Origin: Conchocele bisecta
Lineage: Eukaryota > Mollusca > Bivalvia > Lucinida > Thyasiridae
Assembly: GCA_029237695.1 (NCBI GenBank)
Contig: CM055279.1
Location: 2,572,975 to 2,636,974 of the forward strand
Length of the DNA: 64,000 bases
Direction: 5' to 3'
Shown piece after piece: positions 36,464 through 47,866 of this stretch. Made by a program: the position numbers and the translations under genes. The stretch's first letter is position 1, and every line of letters starts with the position of its first letter. Under the pieces are notes generated by a model. The model saw nothing but the letters and a program-made list of their open reading frames with translations. It had not been told where the DNA came from and did not search any database.

Positions 36464-37229
36464 CAACAAGAGTGCCGCAAGTCACAAAATACGCCCGTCG
36501 AATATGGGCCAGACAGCGAAGATGCAGAAATATGAAGCTGTCACCAAGGCAAGAAACATTAATGAGAATTTGAAAGTCTATAGCATTATTTATTCATATC
36601 GTTGTGCTAAACATGTATACTAATTTAGGCAGAGATAGAAAAGTAGAGTGTAAAGTAGAAATGATAGGGAATTGGATACAATAATGTAGAAAAAATGGCT
36701 AAGTTAAAAAGGTGATATTTTTGTTAAAAAATATTTTTTTGGCATAAAAACACCAAGGTGCACATCTTCAATATGTGTAGAAGACGTGTGTATAGTTTCA
36801 GAACAACGATCGACTGAACGATTTCGGAGGAGTTGTGTACACAAACTCTGTACCGTATATAGAATTGCATAGAAAAATGTAGAAAAAATGGCTAAGTTAA
36901 AAAGGCGATATTTTTGTTTTAAAAAAAAATTTCGGCATAAAAACACCAAGGTGCACATCTTCAATAGAGTTTGACCTGGACCCTGGAGCCCGGAATTTTT
37001 TTTAATAGTCCTATATTCATCTACATATCATAGTCAAGGTATGTATAAAGTTTGACGACTGTAGCTGATAAGGTGTTGAGTAATGACCGTAACAGGAAAA
37101 CTTAACATTGAATGATGACGCCGACACCGACACCGCCGACACCGCCGACACCGACGACACCGACACCGACGCCGACTCCGGAAAAGCAAAACCTATGTCT
37201 CGCTTTCAGCTTCGCGGGCGAGACAAAAA
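36464..37229 (+). mobile_element. Pearl-like element with 195-bp core repeats
   Basis: Left end ACAAGAGTGCCGCAAGTC with subterminal TACGCCCGTCGAA; two core repeats starting ATGGCTAAGTTAAAAAGG (36693 and 36888); microsatellite of GACACC/GACGCC units at 37108-37180; right end TTCGCGGGCGAGAC then AAAAA. The subterminal CGCCCG is inverted at the right end. Same order of parts as the GACGCC and ACGG families but no shared sequence. Confidence 0.7.
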
Positions 37230-38640
37230 TGGCTGAGTTAAAAAGGTGATATTTTTGTTAAAAAATGTTTTTTCGACATAAAAACACCAAGGTGCACATC
37301 TTCAATATGTGTAGAAGACGTGTGTATAATTTCAGAACGATCGACTGAACGGTTTCAGAGGAGTTGTGTACACAAACTCTGTACCGTATATAGAATTGTA
37401 TAAAAAATGTTGAACAAATGGCTAAGTTAAAAAGGTGATATGTTTGTTAAAAAATATTTTTTCGACATAAAAACACCAAGGTGCACATCTTCAATATGTG
37501 TAGAAGACGTGTGTATAGTTTCAGAACGATCGACTGAACGGTTTCGGAGGAGTTGTGTACACAAACTCTCTACCGTATATAGAATTATATAGAACAAGAA
37601 ATGCGTCTGTCGAACGCGGATGCCACCTGCAGCATATTTGAGAAACTGACAAATTGGTTAACCGAAAAGTGTGACGGACGGACAGACGGACAGACGGACA
37701 GACGGACGTACTGACGAGAGCTAAATTGTGAGGTTACTAACCCTAACCCATCCTAAATCAAACCCCGTAAACATCAATCGTACAGAAAAATACAACCCCA
37801 CAAGACAAAATAACCCCACAAGAGCAATTTATAACGGGGTTAAAACGGAATAAGCATCTCTTAACAAGTCCATCACTGTGTGGTTAACCTCACAATGTAG
37901 CTCTCGTCTGTACGGACAGACAGACGGACGGACGGACAGACGGACACACAGACGGACGGTCCAAACACTATATGCCACCCGTTTCTTCGAAACCCGGTGG
38001 CATAAAAATGTAGACAAGAGTGCCGCAAGTCACAAAATACGCCCGTCGAATATGGGCCAGACAGCTAAGATGCAGAAATGTGAAGCTGTCAACAAGGCAA
38101 GAAACATTAATGAGAATTTGAAAGTCTATAGCATTATTTCGTTGTGCTAAACATACTAATTTAGGCAGAGATAGAAAAGTAGAGTGTAAAGTAGAAATGA
38201 TAGGGAATTGGATACAATAATGTAGAAAAAATGGCTAAGTTAAAAAGGCGATATTTTTGTTAAAAAATATGTTTTCGGCATAAAAACACCAAGGTTCACA
38301 TCTTCAATATGTGTAGAAGACGTGTGCATAGTTTCAGATCGATCGACAGAACAGTTTCGGAGGAGTTGTGTACACAAACCCTGCACCATATATAGAATTG
38401 TATAGCAAAATGTAGAAAAAATGGCTAAGTTAAAAAGGTGATATTTTTGTTAAAGAATAATCTTTCGACATAAAAACACCAAGGTGCACATCTTCAATAT
38501 GTGTAGAAGACGTGTGCATAGTTTCAGATCGATCGACTGAACAGTTTCGGAGGAGTTGTGTACACAAACTCTGTACCGTATATAGAGCTGTATAGAAAAA
38601 TGTAGAAAAAATGGCCGGCTTAGAAAATGCTCAGTTTTGA
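37230..38640 (+). mobile_element. Second 195-bp-core array, interrupted
   Basis: Core repeats at 37230-37600, then another element (37603-38008), then a second left end (ACAAGAGTGCCGCAAGTC at 38013) with core repeats to 38640. 38013-38240 closely repeats 36465-36700, so one copy arose by duplication or a second insertion. No microsatellite or right end follows; the next sequence is a MITE at 38645. Confidence 0.65.
37603..38008. mobile_element. Pearl-like element without core array, head-to-head tails
   Basis: Left ACAAGAAATGCGTCTGTCG with GGATGCCACC, right GAAACCCGGTGGCAT then AAAAA (GCCACC/GGTGGC inverted). Two (ACGGACAG)-type microsatellites at 37675-37709 and 37912-37960 flank a 24-bp inverted repeat (GAGAGCTAAATTGTGAGG and inverse), which suggests two copies joined head to head. 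Confidence 0.6.
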
Positions 38641-38644
38641 CAAC

Positions 38645-41600
38645 TTAAAGGTACATGCCCATTCAGTAGGCACAACATGTTCTTTATATCAGAGACATCA
38701 TCAGAGGCATTTTCTGGCAAAATAAACATTAATTCACCACGTAATGATTGGCAGCATTATACATTTTATATCAGACGTAACTGTCCACACTAATATCAGG
38801 GGCGATAACCGTGTTTCCTTAAAATGTCAACGGACATTACTATTTATTCTCTGTATTTATATGTTGATGTACAATGATCATACTTTATAATTTGTCGAAA
38901 ATGTTATTTTTTAGGTGACGCATTTAATTAGTACAAATAATAAAAAAAATACCATGCCTCATTTGCATATGAAAATAGCCTGATACCAACGCGCGTTACT
39001 ATCAGTAAGCTAAACATTACTAAACTAGAAAAAGTCGATGGCGCGCCATCGCAATATACCCACTTTTCCCAAATGTTAAGTCCGAAAGGGGGAGGTAATC
39101 CATGATGGAGGGTCGGATAAAAAATCCGAATTCACTTTGCGCATCAGCACATCAAAACGAAGCTACGAACCAAATATCAGACGCGTAGGTATTAAGGTGA
39201 AAAAGTTTTTCGACCTACGAGGAAAAATAGTGAAATTCTAAGTCCGAAAGGGGGAGATAATCCATGATGGAAGGTCCGATCAAAAATCGGAATTCACTTT
39301 GCACATCATAACGAAGGTACATATCAAATATCAGAAATGTAGGTATTAAGGTGAGAAAGTTTTTCGACTTACAATGAAAAATAGGGAAATTCTGAGTCCG
39401 AAAGGGGGAGATAATCCATGATGGAGGGTCGGATCAAAAATCCGAATTCACTTTGCGCATCTGCACATGATAACGAAGCTACATAGCAAATATGAGGCGC
39501 GTAGGTATGAAGGTGAAAAAGTTTTTCGAGTTACAAGGAAAAAATGGGAAATTGTGAGTCCGAAAGGGGGAGATAATCCATGATGGAGGGTCGGATCAAA
39601 AATCCAAATTCACTTTGCGCATCTGCACATGATAACGAAGCTACATACCAAATATCAGGCGCGTAGGTATGAAGGTGAAAAAGTTTTTCGAGTTACGAGG
39701 GAAAAATGGGAAATTCTGAGTCCGAAAGGGGGAGATAATCCATGATGGAGGGTCGGATGAAAAATCCAAATTCACTTTGCGCATCTGCACATGATAACGA
39801 AGCTACATACCAAATATCAGGCGCGTAGGTATGAAGGTGAAAAAGTTTTTCGAGTTACGAGGAGAAAATGGGAAATTCTGAGTCCGAAAGGGGGAGATAA
39901 TCCATGATGGAGGGTCGGATGAAAAATCCAAATTCACTTTGCGCATCTGCACATGCTAACGAAGCTACATACCAAATATCATCGAGGCGCGTAGGTATGA
40001 AGGTGATAAAAAGTTTTTCGAGATTACGAGGATGAAATTCTGAGTCCGAAAGTAGATAATCCATGATGGAGGGTCGGATGAAAAATCCAAATTCATTCTT
40101 TGCGCATCTGCACATGATAACGAAGCTACGGAAATACATATCAGTCGCGTAGGTATGAAGTGAAAAAGTTTTTCGAGTTACAAGGAAACGTGACGGACGT
40201 ACGGACGGACGTACGGACGTACGGACGGACGTACGGACGTACGGACGTACGGACGGACGGACGGACGGACACCCGTGACGAAAACAATATACCCGTTATT
40301 TTTTTACAAAAAAAGTGGGTATAATAATATACATACACTGGCACATTTATACTGGCACTGGCGCGTAGGTATGAAGGTGAAAAAGTTTTTCGAGTTACGA
40401 GGGAAAATGGGAAATTCTGAGTCCGAAAGAGATAATCCATGATGGAGGGTCGGATCAAAAATCCAAATTCACTTTGCGCATCTGCACATGATAACGAAGC
40501 TACATACAAATATCAGCGCGTAGGATGAGGTGAAGGTGAAAAAGTTTTTCGAGTACGAGGAGAAAATGGGAAATCTGATGTCCGAAGTAGGATGATAATC
40601 CATGATGGAGGGTCGGACGGATGAAAATCCAAATTCACTTTGCGCATCTGCACATGATAACGAAGCTACATACCAAATATCAGGCGCGTAGGTATGAAGG
40701 TGAAAAAGTTTTTCGAGTTACGAGGAAAAAATGGGAAATTCTGAGTCCGAAAGGGGGAGATAATCCATGATGGAGGGTCGGATGAAAAATCCAAATTCAC
40801 TTTGCGCATCTGCACATGATAACGAAGCTACATACCAAATATCAGGCGCGTAGGTATGAAGGTGAAAAAGTTTTTCGAGTTACAAGAAACGTGACGGACG
40901 TACGGACGGACGTACGGACGTACGGACGGACGGACGGACACCCGTGACGAAAACAATATACCCGTTTTTTTTTACAAAAAAAAAGTGGGTATAATAAATT
41001 AGATATATCATACAGGCACTGGCCATTTCATATGGTTTTTTCACTGGGCGCGTAGGTGGATGAAGGTGAAAAAAGTTTTTTCGAGTTACAAGGAAAAAAT
41101 GGGAAATTGTGAGTCCGAAAGGGGGAGATAATCCATGATGGAGGGTCGGATCAAAAATCCAAAATTCACTTTGCGCATCTGCACATGATAAACGAAGCTA
41201 CATACCAAATATCAGGCGCCGTAGGTATGAATGAAAAAAAGTTTTTCGAGTTACGAGGGAAAAATGGAAATTCTGAGGGTCCGAAAGGGGGAGATAATCC
41301 ATGGATGATGGACCAAATCCAAATTCACTTTGCGCATCTGCACATGATAACGAAGCTACATACCAAATATCATGCGCGTAGGTATGAAGGTGAAAAAGTT
41401 TTTCGAGTTACGAGGAAAAAATGGGAAATTCTGAGTCCGAAAGGGGGAGATAATCCATGATGGAGGGTCGGATGAAAAATCCAAATTCACTTTGCGCATC
41501 TGCACATGATAACGAAGCTACATACCAAATATCAGGCGCGTAGGTATGAAGGTGAAAAAGTTTTTCGAGTTACAAGAAACGTGACGGACGTACGGACGGA

Positions 41601-41798
41601 CGTACGGACGTACGGACGGACGGACACCCGTGACGAAAACAATATACCCGTTTTTTTTTACAAAAAAAGTGGGTATAATTATTATACCAGTATAGCGGCG
41701 ACTCGTAATCTTTGGAACTGGTGGAATAGTGACACAATTATACACTTATTTAATTCCTATAAAGAACATGTGCCTACTGAGTGGGTGTGTACCTTTAA
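38645..41798. mobile_element. TTAA-flanked MITE split by a pearl-like array
   Basis: Left half 38645-39026 (TTAAAGGTACATGCCCATTC) and right half 41689-41798 (GAGTGGGTGTGTACCTTTAA) are the two parts of one MITE copy, identified by comparison with 34038-34535 and 35227-35759. TTAA is at both outer ends. The pearl-like array was therefore the later insertion. Confidence 0.85.
39027..41688 (+). mobile_element. Pearl-like array, ACGG family, three segments
   Basis: Left end has the ATGGCGCGCCAT palindrome and ATATACCCACTTTT. Core repeats of about 161 bp follow (markers AAGGGGGAGATAATCCATGA, GTGAAAAAGTTTTTCGAG). Each of three segments ends in a microsatellite of ACGG/ACGT units (40193-40270, 40895-40940, 41583-41628), then GACGAAAACAATATACCC, a T/A-tract hairpin and GTGGGTATAAT. 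Segments start at 39027, about 40345 and about 41045; the second and third lack a left end, so they look like tandem extensions. Units at 40020-40620 and 41040-41300 carry many small indels. Confidence 0.85.
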
Positions 41799-42006
41799 CG
41801 CTTGGGTTAATGTATTGTAACTTCTGTTTCCCTTCATGGAATGTTTTAATATTTCATACATGCATTTGTAAGAACATTCCGCATCATCTGCAGAAAATGC
41901 ATGGTGTCCGGTAACCCCAAGGTAAAGGTCAGGGACTCAAGAGATGCCAATTTTTCATAAAAGGAGATAGTAATGATTGTCGAAGGCGATGCACGAACGC
42001 CCGGGA

Positions 42007-42080
42007 GAGGGTACGGGAGGGATGGGGGGGGGGGGTTGGGGTAACCCCCCCCCCCCCCCTCCCTATTAGACGGGGGGGGG
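42007..42080. repeat. G-run, C-run, G-run cluster
   Basis: Homopolymer blocks of G (about 12), C (about 14) and G (about 9) that can form hairpins or G-quadruplexes. Lengths may be assembly-limited. The surrounding 41810-41950 carries a core repeat related to 43560-43800. Confidence 0.8.
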
Positions 42081-42290
42081 TACGGGGGTCTTCCCCAGGA
42101 TTTTTTTGTTTTAATCTGCATGCAAAATGCTGCATTCTGGTGTATTCTGAAGCCAAATTTCAGCATTTGATTATAGCAAAACATTATCATGTAAATTTGT
42201 TGGAAAATACAAATAAGAGAAAAAAACCCGTGCGCCCATATTTTTTTTTTCAATTGTGTTAAACTATATTATTGTTTTGACATGGCTATG

Positions 42291-43012
42291 TTAAAGGTAC
42301 ATGCCCACGCAGCAGGTTACACTGTACTACTACTTTTCATTTTCTGTCATGCCTTATATGAGCCATTTGTCTACCCACTAACAAGTTATTTTTAATTACG
42401 GCGCGTGTTAATTGGTGTTAAATCGCATTTTATATTCCGCGACCAGAAAGGGTATTTTCCGACCTCGTGCTATTTTTACCAACACGCGTCACGTGACACG
42501 GTCAATCATATCACATATTCGACATGCGCAGTGAAGTATCGGAAGTTGAGAAGAAAAACCTCTGTTCCGAGTCCAAATCTAAATCTCCACGTAACTCTTT
42601 CCATAATTTGGTGATCTGGTCACCAATATTAACCACTCTCTCTCTCTCTCTGTAGTGCCTGTCCCTCAGACATTTCGCCTTTTTTTGGCCGACGCCGTTT
42701 CATACAATTTCCGTCCTGGACGTTTCGACATGTTGATATTCTTGTTTACATATTGGGAAGCCTACTGGCGCGCGTAGTATACTGCGCATGCGCACCGCAA
42801 GCCGTGATGTGAAAGTCGTCGTCCCCGCACATTATCAAAATAGACTGTTACCGCCGCGCGTCGCTAACAGTAAATTGATAATTAATAAATGATTATATTT
42901 GTATAGCGGGCACTGGTAATTTTTAGAACTGGTGGAATAGTGACATAATTATACACTTATTTAATTCCTATAAAGAACATTTTGTGCCTACTGCGTGGGT
43001 ATGTACCTTTAA
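42291..43012. mobile_element. TTAA-flanked MITE (piggyBac-like), large copy
   Basis: TTAAAGGTACATGCCCACGC to GCGTGGGTATGTACCTTTAA. The ends and right third match the family; the middle (about 42400-42830) is unrelated and holds a (CT)n run at 42637-42652. It may be a different internal version or carry a further insertion. Confidence 0.8.
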
Positions 43013-43489
43013 AAGAATGTGCATGTACTCGTAGCATTATGATTTATTAACTGAACAACCACCAACTAATCATAAAACTATGCTCACCTCTTGGAGCAAA
43101 AGACTAGATGACGACAAAAAGGTGCTCCCTGGAGAAATATACTAGAATGTCACAATGTACATGTAACATGATGCAACCATGTCACAGTAATGCTGATTAC
43201 TGATAACACATGATTCATTTTACTGATGATGAAGCTACAATATTAAAACATCTAAAAGTGAAAGTGATGGGGTTTAATTTCCGTTAAAAAAAACACATCA
43301 CATGCAGAACAAACATCAACAAGAAACAGCATTGATAACATTATATGAAATAAATCCACTCAGTGAATTAATAGTCCGGGACTTCAAAAATGTCTAGTAT
43401 AGAAATTTAGCTTCGGTACCAGGAGATACATGTCGTTGGCGGCATTCTTGTTTATGTTTAGCTGTGTTTGTTGGAAAATAAGTGTTTTG

Positions 43490-43800
43490 GTTTCAGTGTA
43501 TTATCCCCTCGCGTAGGGATGCAAAGGTTGTCTGTTCGTCCGTATGTCCGTCAGTCTGTCAATCACAAAACATAACATTGGGGTTAATCTGCAATAACTT
43601 CTGTTTCCATTTATGGAATGCTTTAATATTTCATATGTGCATTTGTAACATCATCCTGCATCATTCTACAGAAAGCGTATGGTGCCCGCTAACCCCAAGG
43701 TCAAGGACTTAGAAAATGTTTTGTTTCGAAAACTTTACACTTCATTATAACTTCTGTTTCCCCTCAAAGGAATGCTTTAATATTTCATAGGTGTATTTTG
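43490..43800 (-). mobile_element. Pearl-like tail and core repeats, minus strand
   Basis: Reading the minus strand, core repeats of about 155-160 bp (markers GGAATGCTTTAATATTTCAT, AACTTCTGTTTCC on the plus strand) lead to a microsatellite-like stretch (ACGG/ACAG units, 43525-43562) and a hairpin TCCCTACGCGAGGGGATAAT at 43500-43520. A core unit in the opposite direction lies at 44330-44455. Confidence 0.6.
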
Positions 43801-43809
43801 TAACATCTC

Positions 43810-44008
43810 ATAATTCCAGCACAAAAATATTTACACAATTCCCTAACATTTGATTGGTCCGTAGAAAGTCTCTGTCCAAAATTTATATCCCAGTAAACTC
43901 CATGCCGAACTACTTTCCGTAACCGTCGGGCGCAGTTAAAATAATTCTTAAGAAAATGGAAAATAAACACATTTTCTTCATGAATTTATTTAAAATGCTG
44001 GAATTATA
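43810..44008. mobile_element. MITE with 12-bp inverted termini
   Basis: ATAATTCCAGCA at 43810 and TGCTGGAATTAT at 43997-44008. Inserted in the core-repeat sequence and directly adjoining the palindrome that follows. Confidence 0.65.
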
Positions 44009-44162
44009 AGGAATGAATGGCCTTTTTGTGGAATTTATCGGGGATATAAACTTGGAAAAGTCGCGGGAATACTGGACGAGGCCTTCCGGCCTTCGTCCAG
44101 TATTCCCGCGACTTTTCCAAGTTTATACCACGATAAATTCCACAAAAAGGCCATTCATTCCT
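44009..44162. mobile_element. Near-perfect 154-bp palindrome
   Basis: Arms from AGGAATGAATGGCCTTTTTG through GAAAAGTCGCGGGAATACTG to the centre GGCCTTCCGGCC, then back. Only a couple of mismatches. A foldback element with very strong hairpin potential; it can be read as hairpin RNA from either strand. Confidence 0.88.
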
Positions 44163-44462
44163 ATAACATCATTCTACAGAAAGTCCATGGTGCTCACTAA
44201 CCGCGGGGTTATTACAAGCTCCCTATGTACTATGAAACTGCGCAGGCGCGACATCTTGCTCCGAACGCAGAGCTCTTGATCTCATTGGTAAAATGTCCCG
44301 CCTGGCGCATTTCAAATCCCGGAATTTTCTAAGCCTGTGACCTTGACCTTTGGGGTTAGCGGGAACCATGGGCTTTCTGTAGAATGATGTGGGATGGTGT
44401 TTCAAATGCATATATGCAATATTAAAGCATTCCTTTGAGGGAAACAGGCGAATGAACTCCCC

Positions 44463-47400
44463 GTCCGGGCTAAATGACACCTACTGTGGGTCGGTCAGTC
44501 TATTTAAATATAGAAGCTGAACACCTTTAGTTTGTTACTGGTGACCGCATACATGTAAATTTTATCTGCTTCCAGGCTAAATGACACCTACTGTGAATTG
44601 GTCAGTCAGTCTAAATATAGAAGCTGAACTCATAGTTTGTTACTGGTGACTTCAGACATGTAAATTGTATCTCCCTCCAGGCTAAATGACAACTACTGTG
44701 GGTCGGTCAGTCTGTCTAAATATAGAAGCTGAACACCTTCAGTTTGTTACAGGTGACCTCAGACATGTACATTGTATCTCCCTCCAGGCTAAATGACAAC
44801 TACTGTGGGTCGGTCAGTCTGTATAAATATAGAAGCTGAACACCTTGTACATTGTATCTCCATCACGGCCAAATAACACCTACTATGGGTTGGTCAGTCT
44901 GTCTAAATATAGAAGCTGAACACATTTAGTTTGTTACTGGTGACCTCAGAAATTTACATCGTATCTCCCTCTAGGCTAAATGACAACTACTGTGGGTTGG
45001 TCAGTTGTGGGTTGGTCAATTGTGGGTTGGTCAGTCCGTCTAAATATAGAAGCTGCACACATTTAGTTGTTACTGGTGACCTCAGACACATACATTGTAT
45101 CTCCAGGCTAAATGACACCTACTGTGGGTTGGTCAGTCCGTCTAAATATAGAAGCTGAACACCATTAGTTTGTTACTGGTGACCTCGGACACATACATCA
45201 TATCTCCCTCCAGGCTAAATGACACCTACTGTGGGTCGGTCAGTCTAAATATAGAAGCTGAACACATCTCCCTCCAGGCAAAATGAAAACTACTGTGGGT
45301 TGGTCGGTCCGTCTAAATATAGAAGCTGAACACCTTTAGTTTGTTACTGGTGACCTCAGACACGTACATTGTATCTCCATCACGGCCAAATAACACCTAC
45401 TATGGGTTGGTCAGTCCGTCTAAATATAGAAGCTGAACACCATTAGTTTGTTACTGGTGACCTCGAAATGTACATTGTATCTCCCTCCAGGCTAAATGAC
45501 AACTACTGTTGGTTGGTCAGTCCGTCTAAATATAGAAGCTGATAACCTTTAGTTTGTTAATGGTGACCTCCTACATGCACATCGTATATGCGTCCTGGCT
45601 AAATGACACCTATTGTGGGTTGGTCAGTCTGTCTAAATATAGAAGCTCAACACCTTTAGTTTGTTACTGGTGAACTCAGACACGTACATTGTATCTCCCT
45701 TCAGGCTAAATGACACCGATTGTGGGTTGGTCAGTCTGTCTAAATATTGAAGCTGAACACCTTTAGTTTGTTACTGGTGACCTCAGAAATGTGCTTTGTA
45801 TCTCCCTCCAGGCGAAATTACACCAATTGTGAATTGGTCAGTCTGTCTCAATATAGAAGTTGAACAACGTTAGTTTCTTAATGGTGACCTCAGACTTGTG
45901 ATTTGTATCTCCCTTCAGGCTAAATGACAGCGATTGTGGGTTTGTCAGTCTGTAATATAGAAGTTGAACACCTTTATTTTGTTAATGGCGACCTCAGACA
46001 TGTACATTATATCTCCCTCCAGGCTAAATGACAACTACGGTGGGTTGGTCAATCGGTCTAAATATAGAAGCTGAACAGCTTTAGTTTGTTACTGGTGACC
46101 TCAGACATGTACATTGTATCTGCCTCCAGGCTAAATGACAACTACTGTGGGTCGGTCAGTCTGTCTAAATATAGAAGCTGAACACCTTTAGTGTGTTACT
46201 GGTGACCTCAGACACATACATTATATCTCCCTCCAGGTTAAATGATGACTACTGTGGGTCGGTCAGTCTGTCTAAATATAGAAGCTGAAACCCTTTAGTG
46301 TGTTACTGGTGACCTTAGACATGTACATTGTATCTCCCTCCATGCTAAATGACACCTACTGTGGGTCGGTCAAATACGTCTAAATATAGAAGCTGAACAC
46401 CTTTAGTTTGTTACTGGTGACCTCAGACATGTACATTGGATCTCCCTCCTGGCTAAATGACACCTACTGTGGGTTAGTTTAAATATAGTTTACTGCATAT
46501 AAGTACAATGGGCTCGGGCGACACGTTCTCACAACATTAGTTACAGCCCTTACCTTGCCCTTACTGTGGGTTGCTCAGTACGTCTAAATATAGAAGCTGA
46601 ACACCTTTAGTTTCTTACTGGTGACCTCAGACACATACATTAGATTTCCCTCCAGGCTAAATGACACTGATGGTGGGTTGGTATGTCAAAATATAGAAGC
46701 TGAACACCTTAAGTTTGTTACTGGTAACCTCAGACACATCATACATTGTATCTCCCTCCAGGTTAAAAGACACCTACTGTGGGTTTGTCAGTACGTCTAA
46801 ATATAGAAGCTGAACACCTTTAGTTTGTTACTGGTGACCTCAGACACATACATTATATCTCCCTCCAGGCTAAATGACAACTACTGTGGGTTGGTCAATC
46901 CGTCTAAATATAGAAGCTGAACACCTTCAGTTTGTTACTGGTAACCTCAGACATGTACATCGTATCTCCTTCCAGGCTAAATGACAACTACTGTGGGTTG
47001 GTCAATCTGTCTAAATATAGATGCTGAACACCTTTAGTTTGTTACTGGCGACCTCAGACATGTACATTATATCTCCCTCCAGGCTAAATGACAACTACGG
47101 TGGGTTGGTCAATCGGTCTAAATATAGAAGCTGAACAGCTTTAGTTTGTTACTGGTGACCTCAGACATGTACATTGTATCTGCCTCCAGGCTAAATGACA
47201 ACTACTGTGGGTCGGTCAGTCTGTCTAAATATAGAAGCTGAACACCTTTAGTGTGTTACTGGTGACCTCAGACACATACATTATATCTCCCTCCAGGTTA
47301 AATGATGACTACTGTGGGTCGGTCAGTCTGTCTAAATATAGAAGCTGAACACCTTTAGTTGGTTCCTGGTGACCTCAGACATGTACATTGTGTCTCCCTC

Positions 47401-47866
47401 CTGGCTAAATGACACCGTCTGTGTGTCGGTCAGTCGGTCTAAATATAGAAGCTGAACACCTTTATTTTGTTACTGGTGAAGTCAGACATGTACATTGCAT
47501 CTCCCTCCAAGCTAAATGACAACTACTTTGGGTCGGTCAAATACGTCTAAATATAGAAGCTGAACACCTTCAGTTTGTTACTGGTTACCGCAGACACGTA
47601 CATTGTATCTCCCTCCAGGATAAATGACACCGATTGTGGGTCGGTCAAATACGTCTAAATATAGAAACTGAACACCTTTAGTTTGTTACTGGTGACCTCA
47701 GACACGTACATCATATCTCCATCCAGGCTAAATGACACCTACTGTGGGTTGGTCAAATACATCTAAATATAGAAGCTGAACACCTTTAGTTTGTTACTGG
47801 TGACCTCAGACACGTACATTGTATCTCCCTCCAGGCTAAATGACACCGATTGTGGGTTGGTCAATT
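44463..47866 (-). repeat. 107-bp satellite derived from the 3' end of the TRIM-like gene
   Basis: About 31 head-to-tail units of about 107 bp. Read on the minus strand each unit spells the last codons of the neighbouring gene: LTNPQ, then VSFSLEGDTMYVSEVTSNK, then LKVFSFYI and a TAG stop. The coding end of the gene (47866-47763) is itself the last unit. Most units have TAG where the gene has the TCG of PQSV, and 107 is not a multiple of three, so the array is not coding. A stretch of over 290 bp at about 45990-46285 recurs at 47050-47345 (offset 1060 bp, about ten units), showing a later segmental duplication. A foreign 70-bp piece interrupts at 46485-46560. Confidence 0.9.

Noticed and set aside
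37736..37752. Telomere-like CTAACCCTAACCC run
   Set aside because: Only about two units, inside a mobile element; too short to be an interstitial telomere.
39027..41688. CRISPR-like array of regular repeats
   Set aside because: Units are contiguous direct repeats of about 161 bp without unique spacers, in eukaryotic DNA.
40141..41820. Several 75-122-codon ORFs on both strands
   Set aside because: They run through the 161-bp core repeats and ACGG microsatellites; the same frames recur in each unit and have no domain.
43482..43712. Cys-rich 76-codon ORF on the plus strand
   Set aside because: It crosses the hairpin and microsatellite of a minus-strand pearl-like tail and its core repeat.
44931..45158. 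75-codon ORF with repeated CGLVSCGLVN
   Set aside because: Wrong-strand reading of the satellite and a short local triplication of GTGGGTTGGTCA.
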